Source: Toxoplasma gondii ME49 (taxonomy: Eukaryota > Apicomplexa > Conoidasida > Eucoccidiorida > Sarcocystidae). From it: a stretch of DNA of 64,000 nt. Within the stretch, counting starts at the first letter, position 1, and each line of letters begins with the position of its first letter. The position numbers and the translations under genes are program-made. Positions 50,001 to 62,535 of the stretch are shown piece by piece. The notes under the pieces were generated by a model that was given only the letters and a program-made list of their open reading frames with translations, did not search any database and had not been told where the DNA came from. The DNA lies in contig NC_031475.1 of NCBI RefSeq assembly GCF_000006565.2, positions 2,131,190-2,195,189 of the forward strand, read 5' to 3'.

Positions 50001-53000
50001 GAAGCCCAAGTGGTAAGAGAGAGGGGAATACTCGAGTAGACGTTACTGCGTGTCCTTTGTCTCAGAGGAGACAGCACGAAGTTGACAAAACCAGGTGGCT
50101 TTTAAAGGCTCGGTAGCCAGTTGGATATCACGACGGTATTGATCTGGCAATCGTGACTGTATTCTCTCTCTGCGCTACTTCTGCCATAGTCGGCGCACGC
50201 CTGAGACTGACAGACAGCGGTCCTTCTTCAGCGTGGAAGTCAATTTTAAATTTTGGAGCTGACACTTCATCGGAGAGACATCCCACCAAACCGGATATTC
50301 TCTGACGACAACGGCCTCAGCTTGCGACATATTGCGGAAAACCAGTCGCTACCTGATATGGCGGTCTAGAACAGCATCGGTAGTAGGAAACAATCTCGAT
50401 TTTGACATCGGTGCTGAGAGGGACGGCAGGAGACCCGAACACTGCCTAGCCACGTTGGTAAACAGCACTTGTGTGGCTCCCATGGTGGTTTGCGTGTACT
50501 GATTATTGATAACCATGTCTTCGAGATGATTACTGTCAGTCTGGTGAGTTTCCGAGTTCGACTCTAGCGCAATGTGAGAACCACCAACGGAAACCAGACT
50601 TACTTGATTGCAACTCAAATGAGCATTTGAGTCACGGAGATGTAACACCTCGTTCACGAGGTACCCATTCAATGCTACGGGACTGGACACAACTGGCTTG
50701 TCGCTTTTTCTTGGGATGCGGTGCCGTGCGTGCCAGTAGGCAGTAGGATACGCTTGCGAACAAGGACAATCTGGACGGATGCAGGACTACGAACAGGTAC
50801 GGATACGCCTTGGCACTGCTCCGTCGCCACCAGTGATGCCAGCTTTCGTGAGGGAGATCGAGCGGATTTTAGAGATAGCGGCCCACGCTGATGGGTTCGT
50901 TTATCTGTTGGGCTTTCTAGTCATGAATATCAACACGCCCTTAGAGGTATAATTTTCTACACGTGCATGTGCTTACCCTTGAGTTGACGTGTCCTGACCG
51001 ATCCCCCTCCTGGAGCTCTTTTCCACCTACCAGTGTGGGCCCTGTCAGCCACATGTTTTCCAGCTGCGTAACAAAGTTCCGTGGGTTCGTTGGATGCTTC
51101 TAGAGATCATCCGCCACCCGATCACGGTTAATCTCAGATGCTTTTAACGGCCTAAACTCACGTGTTTGCTTTAACGGAAGTCAAAGAGATACAGACAACC
51201 AAGTTCTTTATGATTGCTGTACACCACCACACCACTGGACTGCTTAAGAGAAAAACCTGTGACGTGTACTGTGCCACAGGCGATCTTTTGGTATACGAAG
51301 GCAGCGGAACAGGTGAGAAACTGTCAGGTCTTTGTTTCACTCCGTCTTGCCTCAAACAGATGAATGTATTTTAAAAGTTTGCGGCGTTCAATTTTCCTCC
51401 AAGAAAAGAGTCGAGCACTCACATCAGGCACAGATTGTGGAGTGGCACCTATAGGCCTGTTTCGACGATTTAAACTGGGTCACAGCAATTTGACACTCTG
51501 AATAAGGACGCAGACATAAAGGGCATGTAGTAGGTCGAATACTTGGAGCGCATTAGGCGCAGCGGCGAATAATACGTCGACTACTCCTTGACTCCCTTTC
51601 ACCTCTGACAGGATCACACTGTGGCGAGATCAGGAAAGCGGCTAATGACAGCTCGCCCGTTTTCTCCCTTTTATGTCCCTCTCATTATGCAATCACCTTT
51701 ATGTTGCTTTGGCTAGACTGCATATCTGACGGAATGAGCATTCTCGCGGGTGTTGATCATTAAAAGGCAATTTAACTTCAAGGCAATTTAACTTCTAGCA
51801 CGGATGTCGTTGTTCTCTTTCATGGAATAAAAACTGCTTTTTTGTCCCCTGAACGCCTTGGCTTGGCTACATGCGAGAGTACTTTAGAATGTCAACACAA
51901 ATAGTAGCGTCACCTTGCTACCCTAAGTAGGTACGCCCTGCTGTGGGCAGGGCAGCGTCACCGCGACAAACAACTTAGCTTCGCTGTATTACCACGGCCG
52001 CGGGTGCCAGCAAGATTTTGAGAAAGCTGCTGAGCTATTCAAGAAAGCCGCAGCTGGAGGCAATACAAATGCGCTTTACAATCTCGGAGTCTGTTACGAG
52101 TTTGGCCGCGGAGTCACGGCTGAAGATTCCGACGAATCGCTGCAGCTGTACCAGCGCGCCGCGCACGCCGGGCACGTAAAGGCCGCTAGTGCTCTAGGCC
52201 TTTTGCTGTTCAAGCTGAACGTCGCTGCTGGAAAGCCAGCTGATGGCTACACTGGAGCAGCAAAGTGGTTACGAGTTGCTGCAGAACACAAAGATATGGA
52301 AGCCTGTTTTAGTCTCGGTCAGCTCTTCGAGGCAGGACTTGGTAAGGAAGCTGGTAGTTACACGTTTGTGTCTAATGTATCTCTCAGTTGAATATCGTTG
52401 ACCCTCCTTCAAATACAGTGCTACACAAGCTGGAAGGGGACGCAAAAATGACACCGTAAGGTATCCTTCACATCAAATACGAGTATAGTTGAGTGATCAC
52501 TAAAACGCTTCGACTTCAGTTTACATATCGGAAGCCTGTCGAGACTTCAGTGGTTGGTGTCGGCGTCTGTATGTTGATCGAGATGGTGTGTCTAAATAGC
52601 ACTTGGGCATCTTAAGGAACTGTACCTTAAATGGTACCGCCATCAGCGGACGGAATTGTATTGCACGGAAGAAAAAACCAAATCTGTGTCACACGAGCGT
52701 CATCTGCTTACTGTTTAGTGAATAATCGGAGCCTTTTGTCACAGTTTTTATTTCTTGCTGACACGTTTCTGGGCTTCCAGGCGTTGCGAAAGACTACCAA
52801 CAGGCATTAGAGTGCTACCGGACGGCAGCGGGTGCAGAAGGGAATCCGAAGGTGCACCTTCGTCTTGGCCATCTGTTGTACTCGGGTCACGTTGGCAGCG
52901 ATCTTTCTTTGAAGAAAGAGGCGTTCAGGCACTATCAGAAGGCAGCTGAGTGTGTAAGGGATAAGATAATCTGTCACCGCTGGTGTGCGTTGGCTCCTTT

Positions 53001-54632
53001 CCTGTATCATGATCTGCTAATCGCTGAGTAACGCCTCACCTGCTGGTCTCCCCACAGCGGAAGGTATCCTCTTTCGCGCATGTAGATATTGCAATGCCTT
53101 CGATTGACCCACGATGAGGCAGCTCTAACCCAAAGATTGCTGCTCTTGTCGGTGGCGTAAGGCATGTCTTTTGGAATATCATGCATCGTTTATTTTCATA
53201 ATAATCGGTGCCTGTTAGAGGTGACGCCTCGTGTCATCTCACAGTGCGAGACCTGACCAGCGGGCACTTAACCGAACCTCGCCACTGTAGAATTGACACG
53301 GTACGATTGTTGTGCCACCGTCTGACACACACGTAGTAAGGCCACCTCCGCCATGGTTCGTAACGCCCCGAAAGACTCCAGTGGAAACCTGTGTGAAACT
53401 GTAGCTGCTGCAATGCAAAGAACTATACGCATCGGTCTTCAAGCATGGTTCATGCTGATGCATTGGATTGACTAACACCACCATATATCAGTTGGCGCCC
53501 TGCGTTGATCACTATGGACTAGGTCGCGTCGTTCTGCATGTTCGACGCCCTCATGTCTTGTAAATGGGATCGTTGGCTACCAGGGAGCAGACTCGGAGGC
53601 TTGGAATGCTGTTGGTCTTTGCCACGAAGAGGGTTTAAGCAGCGAAGACGGAATTCCAGATTACAGCAAAGCAGCCATCTGCTACGAGCGTGCGCTGGAA
53701 AATGACTCAACTGACGCGATGTGCAACCTGTCACGTTTACTCATGAGGGTAGGCCAAAGCTCTGGGTGCCGATGACGAGTGCTGGCTCAAAAGCCTTCTC
53801 GATCCATAGAAAAACACACGCACACGAACACATCGACGCATCCGTATATACATGCATGCATAAGCTCGCATGCTTCCCGAAAAAGAGACAAGGCTACAAC
53901 CATCTATCCACACATGATCAAGCGTGGTTCGGTGTATTCGCTTCCCTACTCTCACGAAGAAGACTCTTAGAAACAAATGAACGAAGACGGAGAGAGAAAC
54001 ATGAATAACAGGGATGAAAGAGGGAAACATGCAGGAGAGTGAAGGCGGTTACCGTGAGCACGGGCCTGACGAGGGATGCTGTCCAAAACTCTAACTCGCA
54101 TTGAATCCGACAAATCTAGCCCTGCAGTTCTGACCCAGGTTGCATTCTTTTCTGATGTCCGACCTCCACGTAGCGTTTTTCATCGATCACTCGTGAACGG
54201 GTGCTTCCTGGAATTCTTCAGTGGCACAGTGAGGTTCAAAGAGAAATGAGGGGTCTGCGGCTGGTCCCCGGTTCACTGGCCCATATGCTACCCTCATACT
54301 TTGTTTGTCCATTTGAGAGAACCCTTTCTCAGGGTCTAGGCGTCCCTGTCAATAGAGAGCGCGCATTTGAGCTCTTGAAGAAAGCCGCTAGCAAGGGCCA
54401 TTTACAGGCACGATTTGCACTCGAAAATCAGTGCCGAATTCTTCCACGTCCTCTCCTCGAAATTGCACTTGGATATGGTGAAGCTGCAGACGGCCCACCC
54501 ATGCCAGCTGTGAAACGGCCCACTCCGTTACCTGATACTGCGCCAGACTCAGTAACTGCGTCAAGTAAGCGACCAGTTGTTTTCACATCTACTTCTGTGA
54601 CACTGATCGCCTGCACAGAGAGCACAACGTGA
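47013..54632 (+). CDS. Sel1-like repeat (SLR) protein, many exons
   Basis: Sel1 repeats form TPR-like helical solenoids used as protein-interaction scaffolds, for example SEL1L/Hrd3 in ER-associated degradation. Exons in consistent phase are 47013-47080, 47713-47870, 48175-48227, 49214-49291, 49677-49733, 49980-50012, 50797-50946, 51951-52341, 52781-52953, 53584-53748 and 54333-54632. They total 1,626 nt, or 541 residues, with the N terminus not included. The first exon is a short coiled coil (AAARLECAKLRRELSK). About nine repeats follow, for example YYEVAARQGHADALFRLG, AAELFKKAAAGGNTNALYNL, YRTAAGAEGNPKVHLRLG and AFELLKKAASKGHLQARFAL. The tail is Pro/Ser/Thr-rich. No signal peptide or membrane segment is seen in this part, so I do not call it Hrd3. 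An ATG at 47684 could be an alternative start that skips the coiled-coil exon. Confidence 0.85.
51764..51795. repeat. Perfect 16-bp tandem duplication in an intron of the Sel1 gene
   Basis: The 16-base unit AAGGCAATTTAACTTC occurs twice, head to tail, without mismatch. It lies in the intron between exons 50797-50946 and 51951-52341. Confidence 0.9.
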
Positions 54633-56138
54633 CAAGGCATATTTTTGATTGTACAGCGCTCTTGTTGCTGCGTTTGTGACAGATATACGGTGACTCCACA
54701 CTTTTGGGAGGGATCTGCATCAAGGTGGCGTCAGGATCACTACGGATTAGCGACAAAAGCATGCAAAAAATCTGCAGGAAGCAGTGGACTGCAATAAGAT
54801 GTTTCGACTGGAGTTCGCTTCCAGACGCCCGCTCCGAAGAAGTTAATTGGCACGGACGATATGGCAGGAAACGACAGGTCTAATAGGTGTGTGCAGTTGC
54901 TTAGACGACAAGGAAACATCGATTAACATGGTCCGTCTGGCGTTTCTGTTATATATGGACTAACACGAAATGTTCGGTAGTAAACGCGGTGAGGGCGATG
55001 CTCAGCTTCATTTTGTCCCGTGGGCCGGCATTTTCCTGCAGCAGAAACAGCCTACACGGATCCGATGGTGACAAACTCAAATCACTTGTGTCACACGAAA
55101 AACCTACACTGCACCTGAATCCCACCTTGGCAAATCAAGACGGATTCTGCCGAAGTCAGGTGTCGCCGCAATCAAATTCTTCCTAAAAAGGCTTAGCAGA
55201 AGACCGAGGAGCAACGATAGAAAAACGGCTTTCTTTATCTGCTTGACTGTCAGTAGTAGATAAGGCAACTTTTCAGGCCAGTAGTATATACGGTATATGG
55301 AATGAAAGTGTTTTATCGGCATAACACCGCAGAAGTTCACATGTCACGATGTCACCGCAGGCAGTCCGTAGAGAAAGTGGTATACAACATGCATGAAGAA
55401 GTCGACTACATATGTCTTACAAGTGGATAATTATCATTGTCCTACGTGACATACGGTTTGTTTTATTCGACCTGGAAAATGCGAAAGCAAACATGTTAGT
55501 TAACACAACGTAACGATATGCTGCTGTATGTAATGGTACCAGACGTGAAAACGAAACGACAGTCCAGTTTCCTTCGTGTGTGCTCCATGCCCCGGCTCTG
55601 GCACTGACCATTAAACTCCGCGAATAAGTGTTGGCATTGATATTCAGTATAAATAATTGAAAAGGATTTAAATTCACTGAGACATAATCAAATTCTACTA
55701 AAGTACCTCATCTTGCCGCACTACATGAAGCATGAAAGCTTTCTCAATTTCCATAAGAAAGTTACATCTTTGTCTCTCTTCACTTCATTGGTTTACACTA
55801 AGTTTAAGTAAGTTAGCAGCAAATAGCATTCAATGAGGACTGTCTAGGGGCAGCGCCGCACGATCCTTTATGCTGCAGTGTAGCTCAGCCTTCGTGGTAG
55901 GTGCAGTGAAGCATCATGTTGCCTACCGCATATTTGGAAAAACCATCATTTGTATACTCGTTCGAAAACCGTGGAACCATTTTTATTGCATGATGCCCAC
56001 ACCGATACCATGTATCGTTACTAACAGGCTTCACGCAGACATCGTACTGCGGAATCCCTCGTTGGCCTGCGAGTGGAAGATAATAGACTGATCAGCCACT
56101 GAAGCGTATTCAAGCTTCTTCCACTCAAAATCAGGAGA
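54633..56138. other. Intergenic or UTR DNA after the Sel1 gene
   Basis: This holds the probable 3' UTR of the Sel1 gene. A 65-codon open stretch at 54989-55186 has hydrophilic, possibly coding composition and an acceptor-like TTTCCTGCAG, but its phase fits neither the Sel1 last exon nor the frame starting at 56139. Nothing else was recognised. Confidence 0.4.
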
Positions 56139-56666
56139 ATGCACAAGCAAGCCCCAGCTGAGCAAAATTTGTGTCTGGTGTCTTGTTCCTGTACAGAAAG
56201 CAAGGCCATAAAATCAGCTAAATCCCCGCCGCCACCATCGTCTAGAGACTCTGTTTGCACATATCAAGCAACACACAGTCGTTCGACCCGATCCAAAACT
56301 GCAGAGCAGGGCTCCTATTGTGAATCGACTGAACAAGACGAGACGGTGTGTAGCCACACCGCTCGAAACCCACGCGTCGACGGCACGTGGGACCCGTCGG
56401 AAGCCTCGGGCACCAAAAGCCGATCAGTGACGCCCCCCTTGCCAATTGAGGACAATGAAAGCGAGGAACGTAGTGAGTTCTTTCCCCATGACGTTCCTCT
56501 CTGCTCGCTTAGTCCCGGACAAGTCGCCCCAGGATGCAGTCCCCCAGCCGTGACGTCCATGATTGCTGGTCTCCACACACTGCCAACGAAAAAACGGAGT
56601 CCCGCCGGCAACCTCGCCCACCTCTTTGAAACTATACAGCGCGATCCTTTGCCGTTTTCACAATAG
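56139..56666 (+). CDS. Ser/Thr/Pro-rich hypothetical protein or 3' exon
   Basis: This 175-codon frame begins at an ATG just after a CAG acceptor-like site and ends in TAA. Its product is Ser-, Thr-, Glu- and Pro-rich with runs of charged residues and no domain I recognise, similar in style to disordered tails of coccidian proteins. Length alone does not exclude chance. It could be the last exon of a gene with undetected upstream exons. I found no phase-consistent way to join it to the Sel1 gene. Confidence 0.35.
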   Translation: MHKQAPAEQNLCLVSCSCTESKAIKSAKSPPPPSSRDSVCTYQATHSRSTRSKTAEQGSYCESTEQDETVCSHTARNPRVDGTWDPSEASGTKSRSVTPPLPIEDNESEERSEFFPHDVPLCSLSPGQVAPGCSPPAVTSMIAGLHTLPTKKRSPAGNLAHLFETIQRDPLPFSQ

Positions 56667-59014
56667 CGTGCAACTAAATGTGTTTACGTAAATATAATAA
56701 GAAACAGCTAGACAATAAGAGAAGGCATGATAAACAACAGGCTATACACACGTGAAAGTACGTAAAAGTGTACGCCAACAAAAAGGCACGACGAATAAAG
56801 CGGCGAACAATTGTTGCTGTGTCCTACCGATGAATATTCTTTTGATTCTCCACTTTAGGGACACAGCTGAGTTTTTTGTCTACGTATTTCCCCAGCGTTT
56901 CTTACAGCTGCATTTTGAGTAGACCTCGATATCATGACCTTCGTTACACGGTATTGCGTCACTTGCTGCAAGGGCGTCTGACCCCTCCGTTCCGTCCAAC
57001 AGGAGGAATGAATCCCGGAATTACTACTGTCTACGAGTCTATAAAATCCAGACTCTTTAACATTGCTTCCGTGGGGAAGAATCCAAAGGGACTGCCTCCT
57101 ACGTAGTCCGTCCCTACCGTCACCCCCCCCCCCCTGTCAGGTGCACAGCTACTTTTGGTAAAGGGTCTAGAACGCCGAATGTCTCCCACCGCGTCCCCCC
57201 AATCGGTTTTGAAATGCACCACTTCGAGACATCCACTATGAAGTCGAGGACGTGTATCTGGCCAGTGAATCCGTGTTGTCGTTTTGTCTAATGTTATTTC
57301 ACTTGATGGGAAGAGAGAACCGGCTGCCTCGGTTTGCAACTGCTTCCTGTTACGCTAGATCTGTTTTCCGCCGGACTGTAGAGGCGTGCGTCCCAATTCG
57401 GTGAACATTCCTGACCTGCTGCTCTTATATATATTGGCCTCTCAAAAAGTAAAACAGAAACTACCAGCCACACGCACCATTCATAACCAACCGAAAATGG
57501 GTATTCCTGGCAGCCCTCAATTTGCGACTCCGGGCACACAAAGTATGACTTTCCGAAGTGATCAACGGACACTGGTGTTTCACCCTCTTTGCCCAGCAAC
57601 AATGGCCACCAAGTGTATCGCTCAGACACGCGGATCGCGAAAATACACTTCAAAAAGCTTATCTCTGCAGAGGTGCAAAAACGGGGCAAGTGTCACTCCA
57701 CCGAATATGGTGCAGAGCTCTTCCACAATTATGATGGCTGAAATGTCCACTACAAATGACTCACGGTCTCAAGGGGCCTTGCTTATATAGATGTTAAAGG
57801 GACTGGATCCTTTGTGCAAACGTTAACGTTCCGAATGTGTGTATTATAAAATCTCTTTGCGTTACCAAAACCCCCCCTGCATAGGGCGAGCAAGTTGTTA
57901 CGGTCCACGTTGAACGTATACCTTCGCCATGCAAACAATGTACACCCACGTGCTTATGGTGCAGGCAAGATGTGTGATAATCACGCCTACTTCCAGGACA
58001 CACTTTTCTGGCCACAGGTCGCAGCCTTTTTCGACATTCCCACGAATGATTACATGGACAGCGAATAACTCTTTCGCCGCATGAATTGCGAGAGGGCTTG
58101 TTCAAACATGCGCAGATGACTGGTCAGCTCACACAAGCACCAGTTACCACGCAACGACGGTAGACCACGAACATGCTGACGGTACAAGAATATGGTCAGA
58201 CGATTCACTCCGCAAAGATGTTTTCGCCCACATTTCTCCTGAGCATCGTCGAACGCGTGCTCACACAAAAGAGTTGGATCCGGTAAACAAAGACATTGTG
58301 AAACTAAACCTCATTTCTACGCATCAAGATGAACCGGGAATCCGTCGCGGCGACAACACCTGACGTGCCAACGTGAAAAAAACACACCACATGCTGGGCA
58401 CCGTGCAACTCAAACAGTTGGTTTACAACGAAGCTCAGGAACACCACCGCAACGAATCCTACCACATTTTCCGCTATAAAGGAACGCATCATCAACTTAA
58501 TTGTATCCTCGAAGCCGTCCCATATGTTCACAAAAACTGTTCGAGAACCAGTCATCAGCAATCATAACCACCACAAACAACGCGCCATCCCACAAGGCAC
58601 GTGCCGTGGCTACGGAGACCGAAGGCGCCCGCCCGTCCTTCGCATAATACACTACAGTCCCGGGGAGTAGTAGCCCTTATTTTTTTCAAATTGAGAGCGG
58701 AAGTGGACTCTTTCTGATCAAAGTCCTATCCGCCTGTTTCACCACCGGAGCAAGCGATACACATACACACCTTATTGTCCAGTACAGGACTGTTGCCCAA
58801 TCAGCCGCCGGAGGTCCCAGTCAACATGTCAAGAAGGGCCCCACTACATGACGGCAGGGCATAGACCCTTCACGTCACATGTACCGTCAACCACCACCAT
58901 GTTTCACCGCCATGTGTGATACTCTGGTAGATGATGAAATTGCATTTTCCCCAGTCTACGTATAAAACGTTTTCTAGCTCAACACGACTTCGTCATCTCC
59001 GGTTTACACAATCC
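56667..59014. other. Intergenic region
   Basis: This lies downstream of both the 56139 frame (plus) and the secreted-protein gene (minus). Overlapping frames of about 130 codons on both strands near 57.3-57.8 kb, and an 83-codon minus frame with one hydrophobic stretch at 58304-58555, could not be tied to splice sites or a family. A C12 run lies at 57123-57134. Confidence 0.4.
57123..57134. repeat. C12 homopolymer
   Basis: An uninterrupted run of twelve C (G on the minus strand) in intergenic DNA; a likely length-variable site. Confidence 0.9.
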
Positions 59015-61339
59015 TCAGTCAAAATCGTCGTTCAGATCGTCCTGAGGGCACAACGCAGCCATTGTAGTAACGTGGTTCTTCGTCACTTGCCACCAGAAAC
59101 ATACATATTTTCATGACATTCTTTCGTACACTTCTGTGGGCAACCGTGCATGCAGAACGGCCGGGATCTACTTGACCCTGCGTTTGAAACTGGCAACGAA
59201 AAGCTTCAGATGATGTAAGCGTTTTTCTTTCAGAGGATACCAACTTACCTCATCTCCGATATGGTCTATACTGTCGATCGTTTCTGCGTCGCCTACATTG
59301 TCCTGGTGACCCTCTCCACTCGCGGCGTTAGGCACCGCGCCGCTCGAAACGTTTTTGTTGTCTCGTTTCCTGCCATTGACCGCGTGAGTCTCTTCTACAG
59401 CACGCTCTGCTGTTACGGGCACCGCCTCCTCTGCTGAAGGTGACACACGTGCTGTTACCAGATCGGGCAGAGTTGCATCTGGTCGCTGAGCTGCGCCTAT
59501 GCGCATCCCGTGAAACACAGGGGGCCTGGCACTGACTGGCACGGCCGATGGACGTGCCAAACCCACGCTCTCCGTGTCGGCAGGACCACTTGGGCGGGGG
59601 GCTGCAACCGCAGAGAGCCCACCGTCAGACAGTGACCCGGTCGTGGCGACAAGCGGTTGGCGAGGCAAGTGTGTTCCCACCGAAGAAACGGATATACCCT
59701 GCGATCCAATCGAGCCTACAGTTGATGCTCCGATTCCTTGTAGAAGCCCGCCACCGGAAGACCCCATTAGCCCTCCTACAGGCAGTGCCCCTGTTCCTCC
59801 ATGGCCCCACAACCCCCCTGCGGCGCTTCCACCCAAAGTTGCTGGTCCGCCCGGGCCCAGTCCTCCAGCATTGGTCCCCATTCTCATGTCACCAGCTAAG
59901 CCATATCGTAAGCTTCCAGTCAACAACCCTGGCATGGTGCCGGCGACGATACCACCACCAAGAGATGCAGAACCTGGAACATAGCCTGTTCCCCGACCAA
60001 AGTTACCAGTTCCTCCAAGCGCAGTCAGTCCCAGTGGGCTCGAAATTCCGCTTGGAGTTTCGAGACTAACGATTTGATTGACGGTTGCCAACAGCTTTTC
60101 ATTATATGCACGAATCGAAAGAGCTCGAGTCTGAATCGTATCAATTGATTCGGAGATGCTGAGAACTTTGTCGGTAAGGCGGAAATCTATTCGGCTTTCC
60201 GGTTCGAAGCCCTGAAGTACAGCCGAGAGAGTAGAGAAGACAACAGGCACGAGATGCTCCAAGGAGTATACTACGTATTTGACAACTGAGTTCGCACGGG
60301 CCGTGCACCTCTTCCACAGACCTTGGACAGCGTCTCTTCTCCGTGGAGCCTCGACAAGGGGTGCGCAGTCGGACAGCTTGGCACGCATGGCGCCCCGCAG
60401 AGCTTGAAGATGCCCGCGGAAGTCATTGGAAGAATCGCGAAGCATGTGGAGCCTTTCCTGGAAAACTCTGGACGCCTCCTTCAGAGTTTGTTCGGACGGA
60501 CTTACAAACAACAGGTCGACCAGCGCAGCGGCTTCGTAGAGCACCGCCCTCGCGACGGCCGCGACTTTGACTGCTTGCCTCTCGGATTCTTTGGGGTCGA
60601 TTGCTTCCGCTATGCCCCACCCGAAAACGTTGCTGTGCATTAGAGAACTGCCTTGCCCCGCTTCGCAAAACGTGCTAAGTCTATTGATGGTCTTGACTAG
60701 GCGAACGATCTCTGTCTGCAGAACCTCAAACGGATCCTCATTGTCCGTCATACGAGGACTCAAGCCCTGGGAAAGGTTGGAAAGCTTCTGCCGAACTGTC
60801 CTCATTGCTTTGCCAACAGCTGTCCCCATCCACTGATTTCCTCTTTCACCGCCACCTGCGTACGACGCGCTTGACAACCCTCCTCCACGTGATACTCCCG
60901 CGACAGTAAGATCAGAGCTAGCACGCCCGTAAAAGCCAGAATACGGACCTGGTGCCTGTCCATAGCTGTGGGCGTTCTGTACATGGGGATACCCAGTGGG
61001 AGCGACGCTTGCCGAATAGCCACCACCTCTGGCTTGATGGTAACCAACAGGGCTTTGGGCACCAACATCTACCCTTGGAAATAAACCATGCGCTTCAGCC
61101 TCATGCCCCCTCTGGTTACTCTGATCACCCGAGGCGTACAGCTCATGTTGGCGCTGCACGCTGCTCGGGTGTCCCGGATGAGGCACCCACCCGTGCTGCC
61201 ACCGTTTGGTGGCTGGGTCCCCTGCACTGGGAGAGCCGTGTCCTCCACGGTCGTACGAAGCACCAGAATGACTGCCTGAAGCGGCCACAGCAAACAGAAC
61301 AACGCAGCCGAGAAAGCCTCTGGCAATGAGGAACCGCAT
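59015..61339 (-). CDS. Secreted Gly-rich protein with helical core and acidic C terminus, function unknown
   Basis: Two exons on the minus strand, 61339-59249 and 59041-59015, are in phase and give 705 residues. ATG 61339 starts a clear signal peptide: an Arg at residue 2, then a hydrophobic core FLGCVVLFAVAA, with likely cleavage near residues 20-23. An upstream in-frame extension lacks signal-peptide character. Residues 24-190 are Gly/Tyr/His/Pro-rich. Residues about 201-425 are predicted helical, with three Cys (225, 324, 345). Residues about 435-575 are Gly/Leu/Ser-rich with repeats such as GGLMGSSGGGLLQGIG. The donor GAG|GTAAGT at 59248 leads to a 27-nt last exon encoding DDLNDDFD and TGA; unspliced, the frame would instead end in a basic tail at 59168. 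A dense-granule, rhoptry or other secretory destination is possible but not shown by the sequence. Confidence 0.8.
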
Positions 61340-61827
61340 GATGCACACAAATGCTCGGCTTCGCTGAGAGATTCCACGACGCGCCAAGAAAAAAACGTTC
61401 TCCCTAGTTAGTTGGGGCGACGGTGGCTGAAAAGCAAGTACGGAAAGCATAAACCACGCCGCTTGTACCCTCCACTCCGAACGGTGTGTCCACTCCCAAA
61501 AACATTGTCGTCAAAAACTCATGGTTGCATCAAGAATCGCCCGGATTGTCCCGGTCGATCACTGACGACGGGGGGGTCCACAACAAATGCGAAATTCAGG
61601 GAATAGGCATCCAATCTTCCTGCTCCAACACTCGCACACTCCCACGACGCTCGGCGAACCAAACACCCTCTGTAAGTTAAAAAAAACTGGAAGAAGAGAG
61701 CGGTGATGCGAAAAGCCTAAATGAAAAGCACCGTGTCAACGCCACAGGCATGCGCGCGAAACGGCTCAGGCCCTCCGATAGGTACAACTGTCGCAGTCAT
61801 CACGGTTCTTGAATCGAAACCTCGAGT
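61340..61827. other. Upstream region of the secreted-protein gene
   Basis: This is 488 bases between two minus-strand open frames. It should contain the 5' UTR and promoter of the secreted-protein gene. The coding frame of that gene stays open for 37 codons upstream of its ATG without a signal-like sequence. No motif was identified. Confidence 0.5.
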
Positions 61828-62535
61828 TCACACCCTCGCGCCGACTCTCAGTGTAGCTGTATCCACAAATGATCTCATCGAGAAAACGTGATTTGCATCC
61901 GCAGCAGTGGATCCGTGCCGCAGAAACCTTATTAAAACGCTTTGTAGGCTTGCGACTCGAGAACCCGACCCCTGAAAGCGCTTCCGGGTGTGTCCAGTAA
62001 CTCGCGACTTGCGCGGAAGTTGCTGCTCATTCACCACGCCGCGTACTGTCAGCTTCGGCATCCCCGGACCAGCGAGATCCTCCACCGCGACGAGATGGGT
62101 ACAAAGCGACATACTGTGGAGATTTACAACAGAGCAGTCCTTGCAAGGGGAGCTCCCAACCAGTAACATCCGTCCTTGGAATTGTGGGTGATTTTTCGTG
62201 GGATGTGGTGACGAATTTGAATAACGTGGGACGGTGCGTTCGTCTTCAATTTGCTTTTGCTTTGCGAGCCGTAACGACAGAATCGCCTCGAAAGTAGTGG
62301 CAAGAAATAGCGAGGTGGCATGTTCCTTGACAAACCGTGGAGATGGAGACGCGTAAGTAGTGCCTGACGTGGGACAGTGTTCCTGCACAGGCCAGCTCAG
62401 TCGTGGTGTGAGCATCCATCCCTGTAGAGTTTCGAGGGTGAAAACAGATAAAAGAAAAAGGGGCTGACAGATAACCAGGGATCGTGAGGGAACCGCAGCA
62501 CACAAATGACGTGAGACGGCAACCAGCAGTTGCAT
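61828..62535 (-). CDS. Hypothetical protein or exon
   Basis: The frame from ATG 62535 to TGA at 61828 encodes 235 residues, and is open further upstream. At this GC content a run of that length is longer than chance usually gives, which is the main support. The first 55 residues are hydrophobic-leaning (SLVICQPLFLLSVFTLETL); the middle and end are basic and contain PCKDC and many Arg/Lys. I recognise no domain. Introns may be hidden within it. It lies on the same strand as, and upstream of, the secreted-protein gene. Confidence 0.35.
   Translation of the reverse strand: MQLLVAVSRHLCAAVPSRSLVICQPLFLLSVFTLETLQGWMLTPRLSWPVQEHCPTSGTTYASPSPRFVKEHATSLFLATTFEAILSLRLAKQKQIEDERTVPRYSNSSPHPTKNHPQFQGRMLLVGSSPCKDCSVVNLHSMSLCTHLVAVEDLAGPGMPKLTVRGVVNEQQLPRKSRVTGHTRKRFQGSGSRVASLQSVLIRFLRHGSTAADANHVFSMRSFVDTATLRVGARV

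Noticed and set aside
58304..58555. 83-codon minus frame with one hydrophobic stretch, considered as the C-terminal exon of the secreted protein
   Set aside because: Its acceptor gives codon position 2, which does not match the donor at 59248; the 27-nt exon at 59041-59015 fits instead.
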